This document shows, one piece after another, positions 41,643 through 51,103 of a stretch of DNA of 64,000 nt. The notes under the pieces are model-generated. The model had not been told where the DNA came from. It ran no database searches and saw nothing but the letters and a program-made list of their open reading frames with translations. The translations under genes and the position numbers were made by a program. The DNA is taken from contig DATGLV010000041.1 of the NCBI GenBank assembly GCA_035293945.1, positions 62,001 through 126,000 of the forward strand. The letters run 5' to 3'. Origin of the DNA: VAZQ01 sp035293945. GTDB taxonomy: Bacteria > Pseudomonadota > Alphaproteobacteria > Rhizobiales > Xanthobacteraceae. Every line of letters begins with the position of its first letter. The first letter of the stretch is position 1.

Positions 41643-44021
41643 ATGCGCGATCTTCGAACGTTCTGGCTGATTGGCGGCATCGCGATTGCGGCCATGGCGC
41701 AAGGCGCGCTTGTGCCTGCGCTGGCACAATCCGACACGTCCGCGACCATCCGCGTGGAGGGTAACCGGCGGATCGAAGCGCAGTCGATACGAAGCTATTT
41801 CCCTGCCGAAAGGGATGGCAGGTTCACCGCCGACGATCTCGATGCCGCCCTCAAGGCGCTCTATGCCACCCAGCTTTTCTCCGATGTGCATATTGGGCGA
41901 TCCGGCGGGCAGATCGTCGTCAAGGTGGTCGAGAATCCGACGCTTGGCCGCGTCGCTTTCGAGGGCAACAAGAAGCTCAAGGAAGCCGACCTCGCCAAGG
42001 AGATCCAGTCCAAGAGCGGCGGCCCCCTCGCCCGCCCCACCGTGCAGGCGGACGTCGCCCGCGTGGTGGATATCTACCGCCGTCGCGGCTATTTCGACGC
42101 CAAAGTCGAGCCCAAGGTCATCGCCCAGCCGAACGGTCGCTCCGATCTCGTCTTCGAAATTCACGAAGGCGCCAAGACCGGCGTCAGCGAGATCCGCTTC
42201 GTGGGCAACCACGCGGTCTCGACCGAAGCGCTCCGCGGCACCATCAAGACCGGCACCACCAATCTCTTGAGCTTCCTCCTCGACAACGACCTTTACGATC
42301 CCGATCAGATCGAAGGCGATCGCATCGCGCTGCGTCGCTACTACTTGAACCGCGGATTTGTCGACATGCGGGTCACTTCGGCGACATCGCAGTACGATCC
42401 CGCGCAAAAGGGCATCGTGGTCACGTTCACGATCGATGAAGGCAGCCAGTATCGGATCGGCACAGTCGAGATCAAATCGCAGATCGCCAATTTTGACCCG
42501 GCAAGCCTTGCCACCCCGCCGCGGCCCGCCGCCGGTGAGGTTTTCGACGCAGAGACGGTGCAGAAGACCGTCGAGGCGCTCACGCTCGCGGCCGCGCGGC
42601 ATGGTCAGCCGTTCGTTGGGGTTCAGCCGCACGAGGATCGCGACGAGGCGAGCCACCGCATCAACCTCACCTATGTGCTCGGTGAGGGTCCGCGCCGCTA
42701 TGTCGAGCGCATCGAAATCCACGGCAACACCAAGACGCAAGATGCAGTGATCCGCCGCGAATTCGATCTCGCCGAAGGAGATGCGGAGAACCAGGCGCTG
42801 ATCGCGCGCGCCGAACGGCGGTTGAAGAACCTCGGCTATTTCAAGACGGTCAAGATCACCGAAGCGCCAGGCTCGGCGCCGGATCGCGTCATCATCAATG
42901 TCGAGGTCGAGGATCAGGCGACCGGCGATTTCTCGATCAGCGGCGGCTATTCGACTGCGGACGGACTGCTTGCCGAGGTCTCGATCGGCGAGAAGAACCT
43001 CATGGGCACCGGGATCGCCGCCTCCGCCTCAGTGACCTACGGGCAATACACGAAGGGCTTCAAGCTCTCGGTCACCGAGCCGCATGTCGCCGACACCGGC
43101 ATTTCGGTCGGAGGCGATCTCTTCGCCAAGCAGAGCATCGCCAACGATTACCAATCCTATGGCAGCGAAACCTACGGGGCCACGGTTCGCGTCGGCACCG
43201 CGCTGACCGAGGACGTTGGCATCCAGTGGCATTATTCGCTCTACAGGCAAAGCCTGTCGCTTACGCCAGCGCTGATGGACTGCTCGCCCACAAATCCGCC
43301 GCCGGGCTGCTACGCCAATGGCGAAGCCTCGCTGCCGGTCAAGCAAGCCGTGCTCGCCGGACCCGCGTGGGTCTCCACCATCGGCTCGACCGTCAACTAC
43401 AGCACGCTGGATAACATCCGCAGCCCGACGAGCGGCGTCTACTCCTCGCTCAACCAGGATCTCGCCGGGCTCGGCGGTGACGTGAAGTTCCTGCGCACCA
43501 CGGAAGATTTTCGCGCCTACCAACCGGTCGCCGGCGATCTGGTCGGCGTGGTGCGCGGGCAAGGCGGCTACATCACGCCCTGGGGCGGGCAGTCGCTGCC
43601 GCTGATCGACGGCTTCTTCGGAGGGCCGCAGCTCATCCGCGGGTTTGCCCCCAATGGCTTTGGACCGCGCGATCTCACCCCCGGCACCACCATGGATAAC
43701 GTAGGCGGGACCCAATACTGGGCGACCAGTGCCGAGCTGCAGACCCCTGCCCCGCTGCTGCCGACCTCGACCGGGCTCAAGCTCGCGGTCTTCGCCGATC
43801 TGGGCAGTGTGTGGGGCTATCGCGCGCCTTCGTCGAGCTCCGGACCGGCGCTCTCCCAATCTATGCAGGTGTCGAGCGCCAACGTTCTTCGCTCTTCCGT
43901 CGGCGCAAGCTTGATCTGGGATTCGCCGTTCGGGCCGTTGCGCGCCAACTACGCGCTGCCGATAAGCAAGGCAACCTATGACGTGACGCAGCGGTTCAAC
44001 TTCACTGCCGGCGCGTTTTGA
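41643..44021 (+). CDS. bamA: BamA-family outer-membrane assembly factor (paralogue)
   Basis: This 792-residue protein has a signal peptide (to about 29). The N-terminal half is a run of POTRA domains (about 35-420; EGNRRIEAQSIRSYF, FEGNKKLKEADLAKEIQ, FVGNHAVSTEALRGTI, EIHGNTKTQDAVIRREFD). The C-terminal half (from about 430) is a 16-stranded barrel with the lid-loop motif LIRGFAPNGFGPRD. BamA inserts outer-membrane proteins. The usual rseP-bamA-lpxD-fabZ neighbourhood is absent, so this is probably a second, specialised copy. Confidence 0.92.
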   Translation: MRDLRTFWLIGGIAIAAMAQGALVPALAQSDTSATIRVEGNRRIEAQSIRSYFPAERDGRFTADDLDAALKALYATQLFSDVHIGRSGGQIVVKVVENPTLGRVAFEGNKKLKEADLAKEIQSKSGGPLARPTVQADVARVVDIYRRRGYFDAKVEPKVIAQPNGRSDLVFEIHEGAKTGVSEIRFVGNHAVSTEALRGTIKTGTTNLLSFLLDNDLYDPDQIEGDRIALRRYYLNRGFVDMRVTSATSQYDPAQKGIVVTFTIDEGSQYRIGTVEIKSQIANFDPASLATPPRPAAGEVFDAETVQKTVEALTLAAARHGQPFVGVQPHEDRDEASHRINLTYVLGEGPRRYVERIEIHGNTKTQDAVIRREFDLAEGDAENQALIARAERRLKNLGYFKTVKITEAPGSAPDRVIINVEVEDQATGDFSISGGYSTADGLLAEVSIGEKNLMGTGIAASASVTYGQYTKGFKLSVTEPHVADTGISVGGDLFAKQSIANDYQSYGSETYGATVRVGTALTEDVGIQWHYSLYRQSLSLTPALMDCSPTNPPPGCYANGEASLPVKQAVLAGPAWVSTIGSTVNYSTLDNIRSPTSGVYSSLNQDLAGLGGDVKFLRTTEDFRAYQPVAGDLVGVVRGQGGYITPWGGQSLPLIDGFFGGPQLIRGFAPNGFGPRDLTPGTTMDNVGGTQYWATSAELQTPAPLLPTSTGLKLAVFADLGSVWGYRAPSSSSGPALSQSMQVSSANVLRSSVGASLIWDSPFGPLRANYALPISKATYDVTQRFNFTAGAF

Positions 44022-44068
44022 GCTCTGGTCCCGCGGATTTGCGCTTCCTGCGCCACCTGCCGCAAGCT

Positions 44069-44140
44069 CCAGTGTCCCGACTCCGAAGCTCGTGCCTGAG
44101 GGTGCCGCGACGGATCACGAGCTCGGAAACAAGACACTGG
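44069..44140. repeat. Long imperfect inverted repeat between bamA and an oxidoreductase gene
   Basis: Arms of 25-26 nt (44069-44094 and 44116-44140) pair as CCAGTGTC, a 5-nt internal mismatch, TCCGA and GCTCGTG, around a 21-nt loop. There is one bulged A. It lies 48 bp past the bamA stop. It may act as a terminator-like structure or be a member of a dispersed palindromic repeat family. Confidence 0.7.
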
Positions 44141-44246
44141 CGAACTTTGCCCGATCTGAAGAGTTCACCTTCGATTAGAGGATGCGCGCACGCCTCCGGC
44201 ATCGGCCGGAGCACGGCGCAGTTCTGGCCAGCCGAAGGGAAACCAT

Positions 44247-45215
44247 ATGCTCAAGCTCGGCTATAAGCTCATGTCCGAGGAGCACGGCCCAGCTGACTTG
44301 GTGCGCAATGCCAAGCGCGCCGAAGATGCCGGGTTCGAGTTCGCGGCCATCTCGGATCATTTCTCCCCGTGGCTCACCGAGCAGGGCCATGCGCCGCTCG
44401 TGTGGCCGGTGCTCGGCGCGATCGCCAACGGGACAGAGCGCATCGGTTTGATGACGGCGGTCACCTGCCCGACCATGCGCTATCATCCGGCGATCGTCGC
44501 CCAATGCGCCGCAACGCTCGGTCTCCTGAGCGACAATCGGTTCACCCTGGGGCTAGGGGCCGGCGAGCGGCTCAATGAGCACGTCGTGGGGGCAGGCTGG
44601 CCTGGTCGGACCGAGCGCCGCGAGCGCCTCTCGGAGGCGATCGACATCATTCAGGGTCTGCTCAAAGGCACGCTGTCCACTTATCGCGGCAAGCACCTTC
44701 AGCTCGATCACGCGCGGCTGTTCGACCGGCCCGAGCGCAAGCCGCCGGTCGCCGTGGCCGCGGGAGGCATCGAGGCTGCCCGCCTTGCCGGCCGCAGCGC
44801 TGACGGCCTGATTGCGACGGAGCCGCGCGGCGATCTTGTTCAGGCATTTACGGCGGCTGGCGGTTCGGGGCCGCTCTACGCCGAAATCGCGCTCTGCTAT
44901 GCCGAGCGCGAGGAGGATGCGCAGCAGACCGCGCATCACTACTTCCGATGGTCGGCCGCAGGCTGGCCGGTGATGGCGGAGCTGCCCGACACCGAAGGCT
45001 TTGCGGCGGCATCCAAGCACGTCTCGCCGGATACAATCGCCAAGCTCGTGAGCTGCGGGCCCTCTGCCGAACAGCACCTGCAGGCCATCCATCGCTACGT
45101 GCTGGCCGGGTTCGACCACATCATCCTGGTACAGATCGGGCCGGAGCAGGAAGCATTCATCGATTTCTTCGCGCGCGAGCTGGCGCCGGCGCTGCGGGCC
45201 CGGAAGGCGGCGTAG
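44247..45215 (+). CDS. F420-dependent LLM-class oxidoreductase (TIGR03557-like)
   Basis: This 322-residue protein has a luciferase-like TIM barrel. The pattern MLKLGYKLMSEEHGPADLV, ISDHFSPWLTEQGHAP and LGLGAGERLNEHVVG is that of the TIGR03557 group, related to F420-dependent glucose-6-phosphate dehydrogenase. Use of F420 rather than FMN is inferred from the family, not seen. The substrate is unknown. It is followed 4 bp later by a small ORF and is probably co-transcribed with it. Confidence 0.88.
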   Translation: MLKLGYKLMSEEHGPADLVRNAKRAEDAGFEFAAISDHFSPWLTEQGHAPLVWPVLGAIANGTERIGLMTAVTCPTMRYHPAIVAQCAATLGLLSDNRFTLGLGAGERLNEHVVGAGWPGRTERRERLSEAIDIIQGLLKGTLSTYRGKHLQLDHARLFDRPERKPPVAVAAGGIEAARLAGRSADGLIATEPRGDLVQAFTAAGGSGPLYAEIALCYAEREEDAQQTAHHYFRWSAAGWPVMAELPDTEGFAAASKHVSPDTIAKLVSCGPSAEQHLQAIHRYVLAGFDHIILVQIGPEQEAFIDFFARELAPALRARKAA

Positions 45216-45219
45216 CGAC

Positions 45220-45417
45220 ATGCTGGGCGCCGAGCGCGAGCGTCATTTGCTTCATCTTGCAGACCTGCTCTCGTTTGCGGTCGTCAAACATGGCGATCGA
45301 TTCACTCTGACGCGGACAGTGGACGTCGGGCGGCCGGTGCATGAGGAAGATCTCAGCATTGATCAGGCCGAAGAGGTGCTCAACACCTGGAAATTGCGGG
45401 GTTTGCACGGCGGATGA
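45220..45417 (+). CDS. Small conserved protein of unknown function
   Basis: This 65-residue soluble protein is centred on LLSFAVVKHGDRFTLTRTVD and VHEEDLSIDQAEEVLNTW. The ATG is 4 bp after the oxidoreductase stop and has AAGGCGG upstream. Its sequence pattern resembles short unannotated proteins of Hyphomicrobiales. It may be a small regulator or adaptor; no domain is recognised. Confidence 0.7.
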   Translation: MLGAERERHLLHLADLLSFAVVKHGDRFTLTRTVDVGRPVHEEDLSIDQAEEVLNTWKLRGLHGG

Positions 45418-45596
45418 GCACGAAGAGATCAAGCGTGAAGCCGGAAGCGAAAAAGGGCGCGCACACGCGCGCGCAAAGCGCGGGCGGGCCGGGCTCCAAT
45501 CGGTTGGCGAAACAAAAGCCAACCAAACGCACGATCGTCCGCGACGACCGCGGCCAGGATCAGCCGACCGACAGACGAGGCGCACAGGGAAAGTAG
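45414..45596 (+). CDS. Putative short basic protein
   Basis: This 60-residue ORF overlaps the previous one by 4 bp (ATGA). It is very rich in Lys, Arg, Gln and Gly (VKPEAKKGAHTRAQSAGG; LAKQKPTKRTIVRDD) and is probably disordered and nucleic-acid-binding if real. Coupled position and amino-acid bias favour a gene. The lack of a strong ribosome binding site and of any known family keeps confidence low. Confidence 0.42.
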   Translation: MSTKRSSVKPEAKKGAHTRAQSAGGPGSNRLAKQKPTKRTIVRDDRGQDQPTDRRGAQGK

Positions 45597-45607
45597 CGGT
45601 CCGCGCC

Positions 45608-46609
45608 TCACGCGGCACGGCCGTTGCGCATGTGCACCTCTGCGGTGATCTCGAACGACCGTACCCGCGCCGCATGATCGAAGACGTTGCCGGCCACCAT
45701 GATCTCGTCGGCGCCGGTCTGCGCTATGAATGCCGCGAGCCCCTGGCGCACCGTCTCCGGCGAGCCCACGACCGAGCAGGCCGTAGCGTCGCGCAGGATG
45801 GCGTGCCCGCGGGCATCAAGGCTCTCCTCGAAGTCATCGACCGGTGGCGGCAGCGGACCGCGGCGGCCGGTGCGGCGCGCAATGACCGCCTGCTGGTGCG
45901 AAGAGAACAGCCGCCGCGCCTCTTGGTCGGTATCGGCGGCGCAGACATTGAGGCCGAGCATGACGTATGGCGCCGCAAGCCGTTCCGAAGGGCGGAAACC
46001 TTGGCGGTAGAGCGAAATGGCTTGCATCATGTCGGCGGGCGCAAAGTGCGACGCGAAGGCGTAAGGCAGGCCCAGATAAGCGGCGAGCTGCGCTCCGAAT
46101 GTGCTCGAGCCGAGGATCCAGATCGGCACGTCGAGACCGGCGCCCGGAATGGCGCGCACCTGCTGGCCTGCTTCGATCGGGCGGAAGTAGCCCATCAACT
46201 CGATCACGTCCTGCGGGAAAGAGTCGGCGTCGCTCGCGAGGTTTCGGCGCAGCGCCCGCGTGGTCGCGAGATCAGTGCCGGGCGCGCGGCCAAGGCCGAG
46301 GTCGATGCGCCCCGGATAGAGGCTCGCGAGCGTGCCGAAGGCTTCCGCGACCATCAACGGCGCATGATTGGGCAGCATGATGCCGCCGGCGCCGACCCGG
46401 ATGGTCGACGTGCCGCCTGCCACATGGCCGATCACCACCGCGGTCGCGGCGCTGGCAATGCCGGGGCTGTTGTGATGCTCGGCCAGCCAATAGCGGCGAT
46501 AGCCTTGAGCCTCGGCGTGGCGGGCGAGATCAAGCGAGTTGGCGAGCGACTGCGCCGCATCCCCGCCCTCGATGATCGGCGAGAGGTCCAGAACCGATAG
46601 CGGAATCAT
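45608..46609 (-). CDS. Luciferase-like flavin-dependent monooxygenase
   Basis: This 333-residue LLM-class protein belongs to the MsnO8/alkanal-monooxygenase-like branch (PLSVLDLSPIIEGGDAAQSL, YWLAEHHNSPGIASAATAV, RVGAGGIMLPNHAP, DLGLGRAPGTD). Such enzymes oxidise small molecules with FMNH2 and O2. The start ATG at 46609 overlaps the stop of the upstream MFS gene, so the two are coupled. A much longer frame continues antisense through the MFS gene but is not coding. Confidence 0.92.
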   Translation of the reverse strand: MIPLSVLDLSPIIEGGDAAQSLANSLDLARHAEAQGYRRYWLAEHHNSPGIASAATAVVIGHVAGGTSTIRVGAGGIMLPNHAPLMVAEAFGTLASLYPGRIDLGLGRAPGTDLATTRALRRNLASDADSFPQDVIELMGYFRPIEAGQQVRAIPGAGLDVPIWILGSSTFGAQLAAYLGLPYAFASHFAPADMMQAISLYRQGFRPSERLAAPYVMLGLNVCAADTDQEARRLFSSHQQAVIARRTGRRGPLPPPVDDFEESLDARGHAILRDATACSVVGSPETVRQGLAAFIAQTGADEIMVAGNVFDHAARVRSFEITAEVHMRNGRAA

Positions 46610-48081
46610 TTCTCGATCTTTCGCAGCGGTATCGTCATGGCGAGCACCGCCCCGGTGCCGGCAAAGCCGGCGATGACCAGGAACGCAGAGCGAAACGCCT
46701 GCGCGATCTCGCCCTGCACCACCGCCTGCTGCGCCGGCGAAAGCGACGAGAGGACGCCCGCACCCTGCTCCATCATGGCGGCAAACAGCTTTGCGGTTTC
46801 CGGATCGGTCGCGGCGAGCACCGCGAACAGGATCGTGGCGACGGTCGCGGTGCCGAATGCCGCCCCGACCGAGCGCGAGAACTGCACCGACGCTGCCGCC
46901 TCGCCCAGGAACTGCGGGCCCGAGGCCGACTGCACCGTCACCTGGACCACCCCCATGACGGTTCCCATGCAGAGCCCGTTCCAGAAGAAGACCAAGGCGA
47001 GCGACGCGATGCCGATCCACGGAGCTACCAACGCCAAGAGCAGCAGATTCAAGGTGACCAGGATCAGCCCGTAGGACGGGAAGATCGCCGTGCGTCCCGA
47101 CTTGGTGACCATCCGTCCGGTCGCCATCGAGCCGATCCCGATTCCGATCATCAGCGGCAGCAGCAGCAGACCCGTCTGCGCGGGTGAGATGCCACGCACC
47201 ACGATGAGATAGATTGGCATGAACGTGATCAGCGACACGAGCGCAGCGCCGTGGCAGGCGGCAAGCGCATCGCTGCGCCAGATCGTGGCCTGCCGCAGCA
47301 GCGTGAGCGGCAATAGCGGGGAAGCAGCCTGCTGCTCGCGGCGGATCAGCAGCAACAAAGCGAAGATCGCCAGCGCGGCGAGGCCGAGAATCGTGGGCAG
47401 CGCCGCCGGGTCGAGATGCTGCGCCCGTTCCAGCGCGAGAATGAGCGGCGCGACCAGGCCGGCAAACAACACGATACCCAGCACGTCCACCTGGAAGCGC
47501 CCGGAAGGATGCGGCAGCGATGGCAGACGCAGCGTCAGCGCCGCCGCCAGCAAGCCGAGCGGTAGGTTGATGAGAAAGATTGATTGCCAGCCGAAATGCT
47601 GCGCCAGAAACCCGCCGGCGACCGGCCCGAAGGCATTGGCGGAGATTCCGACGCCGGCCAGATAGCCCTGGTAGCGGGCGCGCTCGCGCGGCGGAATGGT
47701 CTCTCCGATCAGCGCCTGCGAGAGGGTCATCAGGCCGCCGCCGCCGAGGCCCTGCAGGACGCGGGCGGCGGCCAGGACCTCGATGCTGTGCGCCAGCGCG
47801 CAAAACATCGAGGCGGCAATGAACACGGCGAGGCCGACGATCATGAGCCGCCGGCGGCCGTATTCATCGCCCAACCGCCCGTAGACCGGCGCGGCGACCG
47901 TCGAGGCGATGAGGTACGCCACCACGACCCATGAGGCGCGTTCGGCCTCGCCGGTCGACGCGACGATTGCGGGCAGCGCCGTCGCCACGATGGTCTGATC
48001 GACCGCTGCCAGGAACATCGGCAGCATGATGGAGGGGAAGACGCGAAAAAACGAGAGCTGGTCGGGAGCACGCTCGGTCAC
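46606..48081 (-). CDS. DHA2-type (14-helix) MFS drug exporter
   Basis: This 491-residue protein has 14 predicted helices. It shows motif A (GRLGDEYGRRRLM) and motif C-like GVGISANAFGPVAGG, typical of the EmrB/QacA drug:H+ antiporter-2 group. GTG at 48081 follows GAGG. It is translationally coupled to the downstream luciferase-like monooxygenase, which suggests joint modification and export of one compound. No membrane-fusion partner (EmrA) is adjacent. Confidence 0.93.
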   Translation of the reverse strand: MTERAPDQLSFFRVFPSIMLPMFLAAVDQTIVATALPAIVASTGEAERASWVVVAYLIASTVAAPVYGRLGDEYGRRRLMIVGLAVFIAASMFCALAHSIEVLAAARVLQGLGGGGLMTLSQALIGETIPPRERARYQGYLAGVGISANAFGPVAGGFLAQHFGWQSIFLINLPLGLLAAALTLRLPSLPHPSGRFQVDVLGIVLFAGLVAPLILALERAQHLDPAALPTILGLAALAIFALLLLIRREQQAASPLLPLTLLRQATIWRSDALAACHGAALVSLITFMPIYLIVVRGISPAQTGLLLLPLMIGIGIGSMATGRMVTKSGRTAIFPSYGLILVTLNLLLLALVAPWIGIASLALVFFWNGLCMGTVMGVVQVTVQSASGPQFLGEAAASVQFSRSVGAAFGTATVATILFAVLAATDPETAKLFAAMMEQGAGVLSSLSPAQQAVVQGEIAQAFRSAFLVIAGFAGTGAVLAMTIPLRKIEK

Positions 48082-48180
48082 ACGTAATCCTCAATCCGCC
48101 GGGCGGGGTTCCGGAAAAAAAGGCCTGTCCTCGCGAAAACCGGAGAAGTACCGGCGTCCGATGAGAATACCCGCCAGCGG

Positions 48181-49017
48181 TCAATGTGCCAGCAGCACAG
48201 GCACCGTCGCGTGCGTGAGTATGTATTGGGTCGTTCCCCCGAAAATCATCTGCCGTAGCCTGCTTTGCGTGTAGGCACCTTTGACGATGAGGTCGCAGCC
48301 GAGCGCCTCAGCCTGCCCCAATACCACCTCCCCGGCCCGCCGCTGCCCTGTCGCGACGGTCATTGCCTCGGCACTCACTCCGTTCATCCGCAGGTTGCGC
48401 ACCATCTGCTCACCGCTAGGCCCCGGCACGGTCGCCCCTTCCACGGTGCATATGACGACCCGCGCCGCACTTCGCAACAGCGGCATGGCAAAGGCGGTCG
48501 CCCGCGCCTGCTCGGTGCTGCAGTTCCAGGCGATCAAGACCCGCTCACCGATGCTGCGAGGCGGTGTCGGCGGTGCCAGCAGCACCGGGCGGCCGCTCTC
48601 GAACAGGGCGCTTTCGAGCGTCGTCATGCGCGGTCCCTGCCGGCTTTTGCCCGGCCGCCCCAAGACGATCAGGTCGAAAACGCGCCCGTAGCTGCCTACG
48701 AAGTCCTCACCGCTCGGCGCCGTTTCGCACCAGGAATAAGAGAGCGAGCTGCCGGCCCCCTCCGAACGCAGCACCGCCTTTTTGGCCATAAAGGAATCGA
48801 AGATGGCGCGCGCCTCCTTGACGATCTCATGATCAGTCTCGCGCAGGCTGACCACGGTGAGGCTGTTGACCGGATCCATGGTCACCATGTTGTCGATAGC
48901 TGGTCGCAGCGCGAAGCCCTCTACATGGGCATCGAGCTTGCTGCCAAGCATGAGCGCCGTCTCCAGCACGGACTGGATCGCGTCATGCGGCTCGACCGGG
49001 ACCAAGAGAGTTTTCAT
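48181..49017 (-). CDS. Universal stress protein with two Usp domains
   Basis: This 278-residue protein has tandem UspA-like domains (about 1-145 and 150-278). The second has the nucleotide-binding tail KGAYTQSRLRQMIFGG and ends HATVPVLLAH. ATG at 49017 starts the family pattern MKTLLVPVEPHDAIQSVL. Usp proteins help survival under stress. No EcfG-type site was found directly upstream. Confidence 0.92.
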   Translation of the reverse strand: MKTLLVPVEPHDAIQSVLETALMLGSKLDAHVEGFALRPAIDNMVTMDPVNSLTVVSLRETDHEIVKEARAIFDSFMAKKAVLRSEGAGSSLSYSWCETAPSGEDFVGSYGRVFDLIVLGRPGKSRQGPRMTTLESALFESGRPVLLAPPTPPRSIGERVLIAWNCSTEQARATAFAMPLLRSAARVVICTVEGATVPGPSGEQMVRNLRMNGVSAEAMTVATGQRRAGEVVLGQAEALGCDLIVKGAYTQSRLRQMIFGGTTQYILTHATVPVLLAH

Positions 49018-49168
49018 TGGAATTCTGCGCGAAGCCTGCAGCCTGATTTGAACGCTGCGATACGACAGCACTCTCAACAATAATTCAAGCCACGCCTTCC
49101 CGCCCATGTGGCGGGATTGCGCGGCTTGAAAAGGTCAGATGGCCCGGCGTTGAGAATCGACCGAGTGG

Positions 49169-49417
49169 TCAATACCAGCGGTTCATCGGCACCGGCCGTC
49201 GCCGGCTCAACACTGCCAGGGCGACCAGGGCCATAAAGATGAGAACCGCGGTCGCCATAGCGTGCGGAAACAAGAGCCATAGCAGCAGCGCCACCAGCAC
49301 CGCCGCCGGTGCAATCGCCCATAGTATGGCCACGCCCGCGGCCAGCAGGAACAGCGGAACCACGATCAGGGCGACGCCCGCCAGCATGATCGCGAACAGC
49401 AACTCTATGAGGATCAT
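49169..49417 (-). CDS. Small hydrophobic membrane protein
   Basis: This 82-residue protein is almost wholly hydrophobic, with about three membrane helices (LFAIMLAGVALIVVPLFLL; AAVLVALLLWLLF; ATAVLIFMALVALAVL) and a basic tail SRRRPVPMNRWY. ATG at 49417 has GGAGGG at ideal spacing. It is about 150 bp upstream of the Usp gene on the same strand and might share a transcript. No family is recognised. Confidence 0.7.
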   Translation of the reverse strand: MILIELLFAIMLAGVALIVVPLFLLAAGVAILWAIAPAAVLVALLLWLLFPHAMATAVLIFMALVALAVLSRRRPVPMNRWY

Positions 49418-49626
49418 GGAAACCCTCCACGGCAACCCCTTGGCGCGAAATATGGGGAGTGGAACGGCGCCCGCAAGCACCCATCGTATTCCCGGCTTGA
49501 ACCGGGGCGTCACCCGGGATCGCCCCAGGCAAACGCCTGAGCTTGGAATGATCCCAGATCACCCATCAGGGCGCTTACGCAGTGTCTTCACGCCCCATGG
49601 CTCCACGCCGCATCCGGGAAAAGCGG

Positions 49627-51000
49627 TCAAGCGGCGGCGGCTTCCTTGGCGGGAAGGCGAGCTGTCAGCGGCGCCCGCTGCCGCACGATGCCGCCCAAAG
49701 CGACGACGCAACCGCTCGCCAGCAGAAGCGGAACTGCGAAGATCAGGAAGATGTCCTGCAGCGGCCACTCGTGATCGAGCAGATAGGCGCCGAGCTGCGG
49801 ACCGATGATCGAGCCGTAACGGGCGACGCCGTGCGCCCAGTTCACCCCGGTGCCGCGGATGTCGGTCGGGTAGAGAGAAGCCACGAGCGCCGCATTGGTG
49901 AGCTGGCAGCCGATATTGCAGAAGCCCGCCACCGCGATCATGGCGATCATCAGCACGATCGAGGTCCCGACCGAGCCGACCAGGCCGACCGCAACACCGC
50001 CCACCACAAAGGCGATCGGCAGCACGCGGAAGAAGCCGAATCGGTCGGCCATGATTCCCATGCCGATCACCCCCGCCATGCCGCCGAACTGGAACGTCGA
50101 GGCGATGCGCAGCGCGGTTTCGTGCGGCACGCCGGTGGTGTCGACCAGCGTTGGCAGCCAGCTGTTCAGGAGATTGAGCACCGTGAGATTGAGGAAGAAG
50201 ATCACCCAAACGATGAGCGTGATCGCGGTGCGGTTCTCGGTGAACAGCTGCAGCGGACGGAATTCTGCCTTCGGCTGCTCGTGCGAATTGACGAAGGCAA
50301 CGTCAGGCGGAAACACAAGCGCCGGATTGATGCGGCGCAGGATGGCGGCGATGCGCACGCCATTGCCGGGGCGCAACGCCAGCAGGCGCGCCGATTCCGG
50401 GAGCCACGCCCACATGGCGAGGAGCAGGAACAAGGGCGCGATGCCGCCGACCCAGAACACCGACGTCCAGCCGTAGAGCGGAATGAGCTGCGCGGCGAGC
50501 AGACCGCCGCTCGCGGCGCCGATGGAGTAGCCGCAGGTCGCAAGCGTCACCATGGTGGCGCGCGTCTTGCGCGGCGCGTTCTCGCTCGCCACCACGACCG
50601 CCATGGGCACCAATCCGCCGAGCCCGAGACAGGCGAGAAAGCGCAGCACCATGAGAGTGGTCAGATCAGTCGCCTGGGTGACCGCGATCGTGAGCACCGA
50701 GAACCAGATCACCGTGCCGAGCATCATCGGGCGGCGCCCGAAGCGGTCGGTCAGTGGGCCGGTCAGCAGCGCGCCGGTGGCAACCCCGATGATCCCGGCG
50801 GTGAAGACGGGTCCGAGCGCACCTCGGCTCACGTGCCACGCCTTGGTGAGGGCCGGCGCCACATAGGCGATGCCCTGATTGTCGATGCCGTCGAGAAACA
50901 ACATCAGGGCACACAGAACCACGATCCGGATGTGGAACAACCCGGTCTTCTGCGCATCCATGATGTCGGTGACGTCGACCGTGGTCGCGCTGCCGCTCAT
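49627..51000 (-). CDS. MFS transporter of the aromatic acid:H+ symporter (AAHS) family
   Basis: This 457-residue protein has 12 helices. The motif FLDGIDNQGIAYVAPAL in helix 1 (DGxD-type) and LTDRFGRRPMML in loop 2-3 are hallmarks of AAHS carriers such as PcaK, BenK and MhpT, which import aromatic acids. ATG at 51000 has GGGGAGGG upstream. The substrate is not assignable. It could serve the aromatic genes at 34-37 kb, though they are 13 kb away. Confidence 0.92.
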   Translation of the reverse strand: MSGSATTVDVTDIMDAQKTGLFHIRIVVLCALMLFLDGIDNQGIAYVAPALTKAWHVSRGALGPVFTAGIIGVATGALLTGPLTDRFGRRPMMLGTVIWFSVLTIAVTQATDLTTLMVLRFLACLGLGGLVPMAVVVASENAPRKTRATMVTLATCGYSIGAASGGLLAAQLIPLYGWTSVFWVGGIAPLFLLLAMWAWLPESARLLALRPGNGVRIAAILRRINPALVFPPDVAFVNSHEQPKAEFRPLQLFTENRTAITLIVWVIFFLNLTVLNLLNSWLPTLVDTTGVPHETALRIASTFQFGGMAGVIGMGIMADRFGFFRVLPIAFVVGGVAVGLVGSVGTSIVLMIAMIAVAGFCNIGCQLTNAALVASLYPTDIRGTGVNWAHGVARYGSIIGPQLGAYLLDHEWPLQDIFLIFAVPLLLASGCVVALGGIVRQRAPLTARLPAKEAAAA

Positions 51001-51103
51001 ACAAAGCCCTCCCCGAGCTTCAAGCTTTTTGAGAACAGCTTATCGGCTGCCTGGGGAGTGGTAAACCAGCACGCTCCAGCCGAAAGCGACGGTTCGCCGC
51101 AGC

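Noticed and set aside
45608..47803. A 731-codon leftward open frame
   Set aside because: Only its last 333 codons are a real oxidoreductase. The first part runs out of frame through the MFS gene on the same strand and has arginine-rich, low-complexity sequence.
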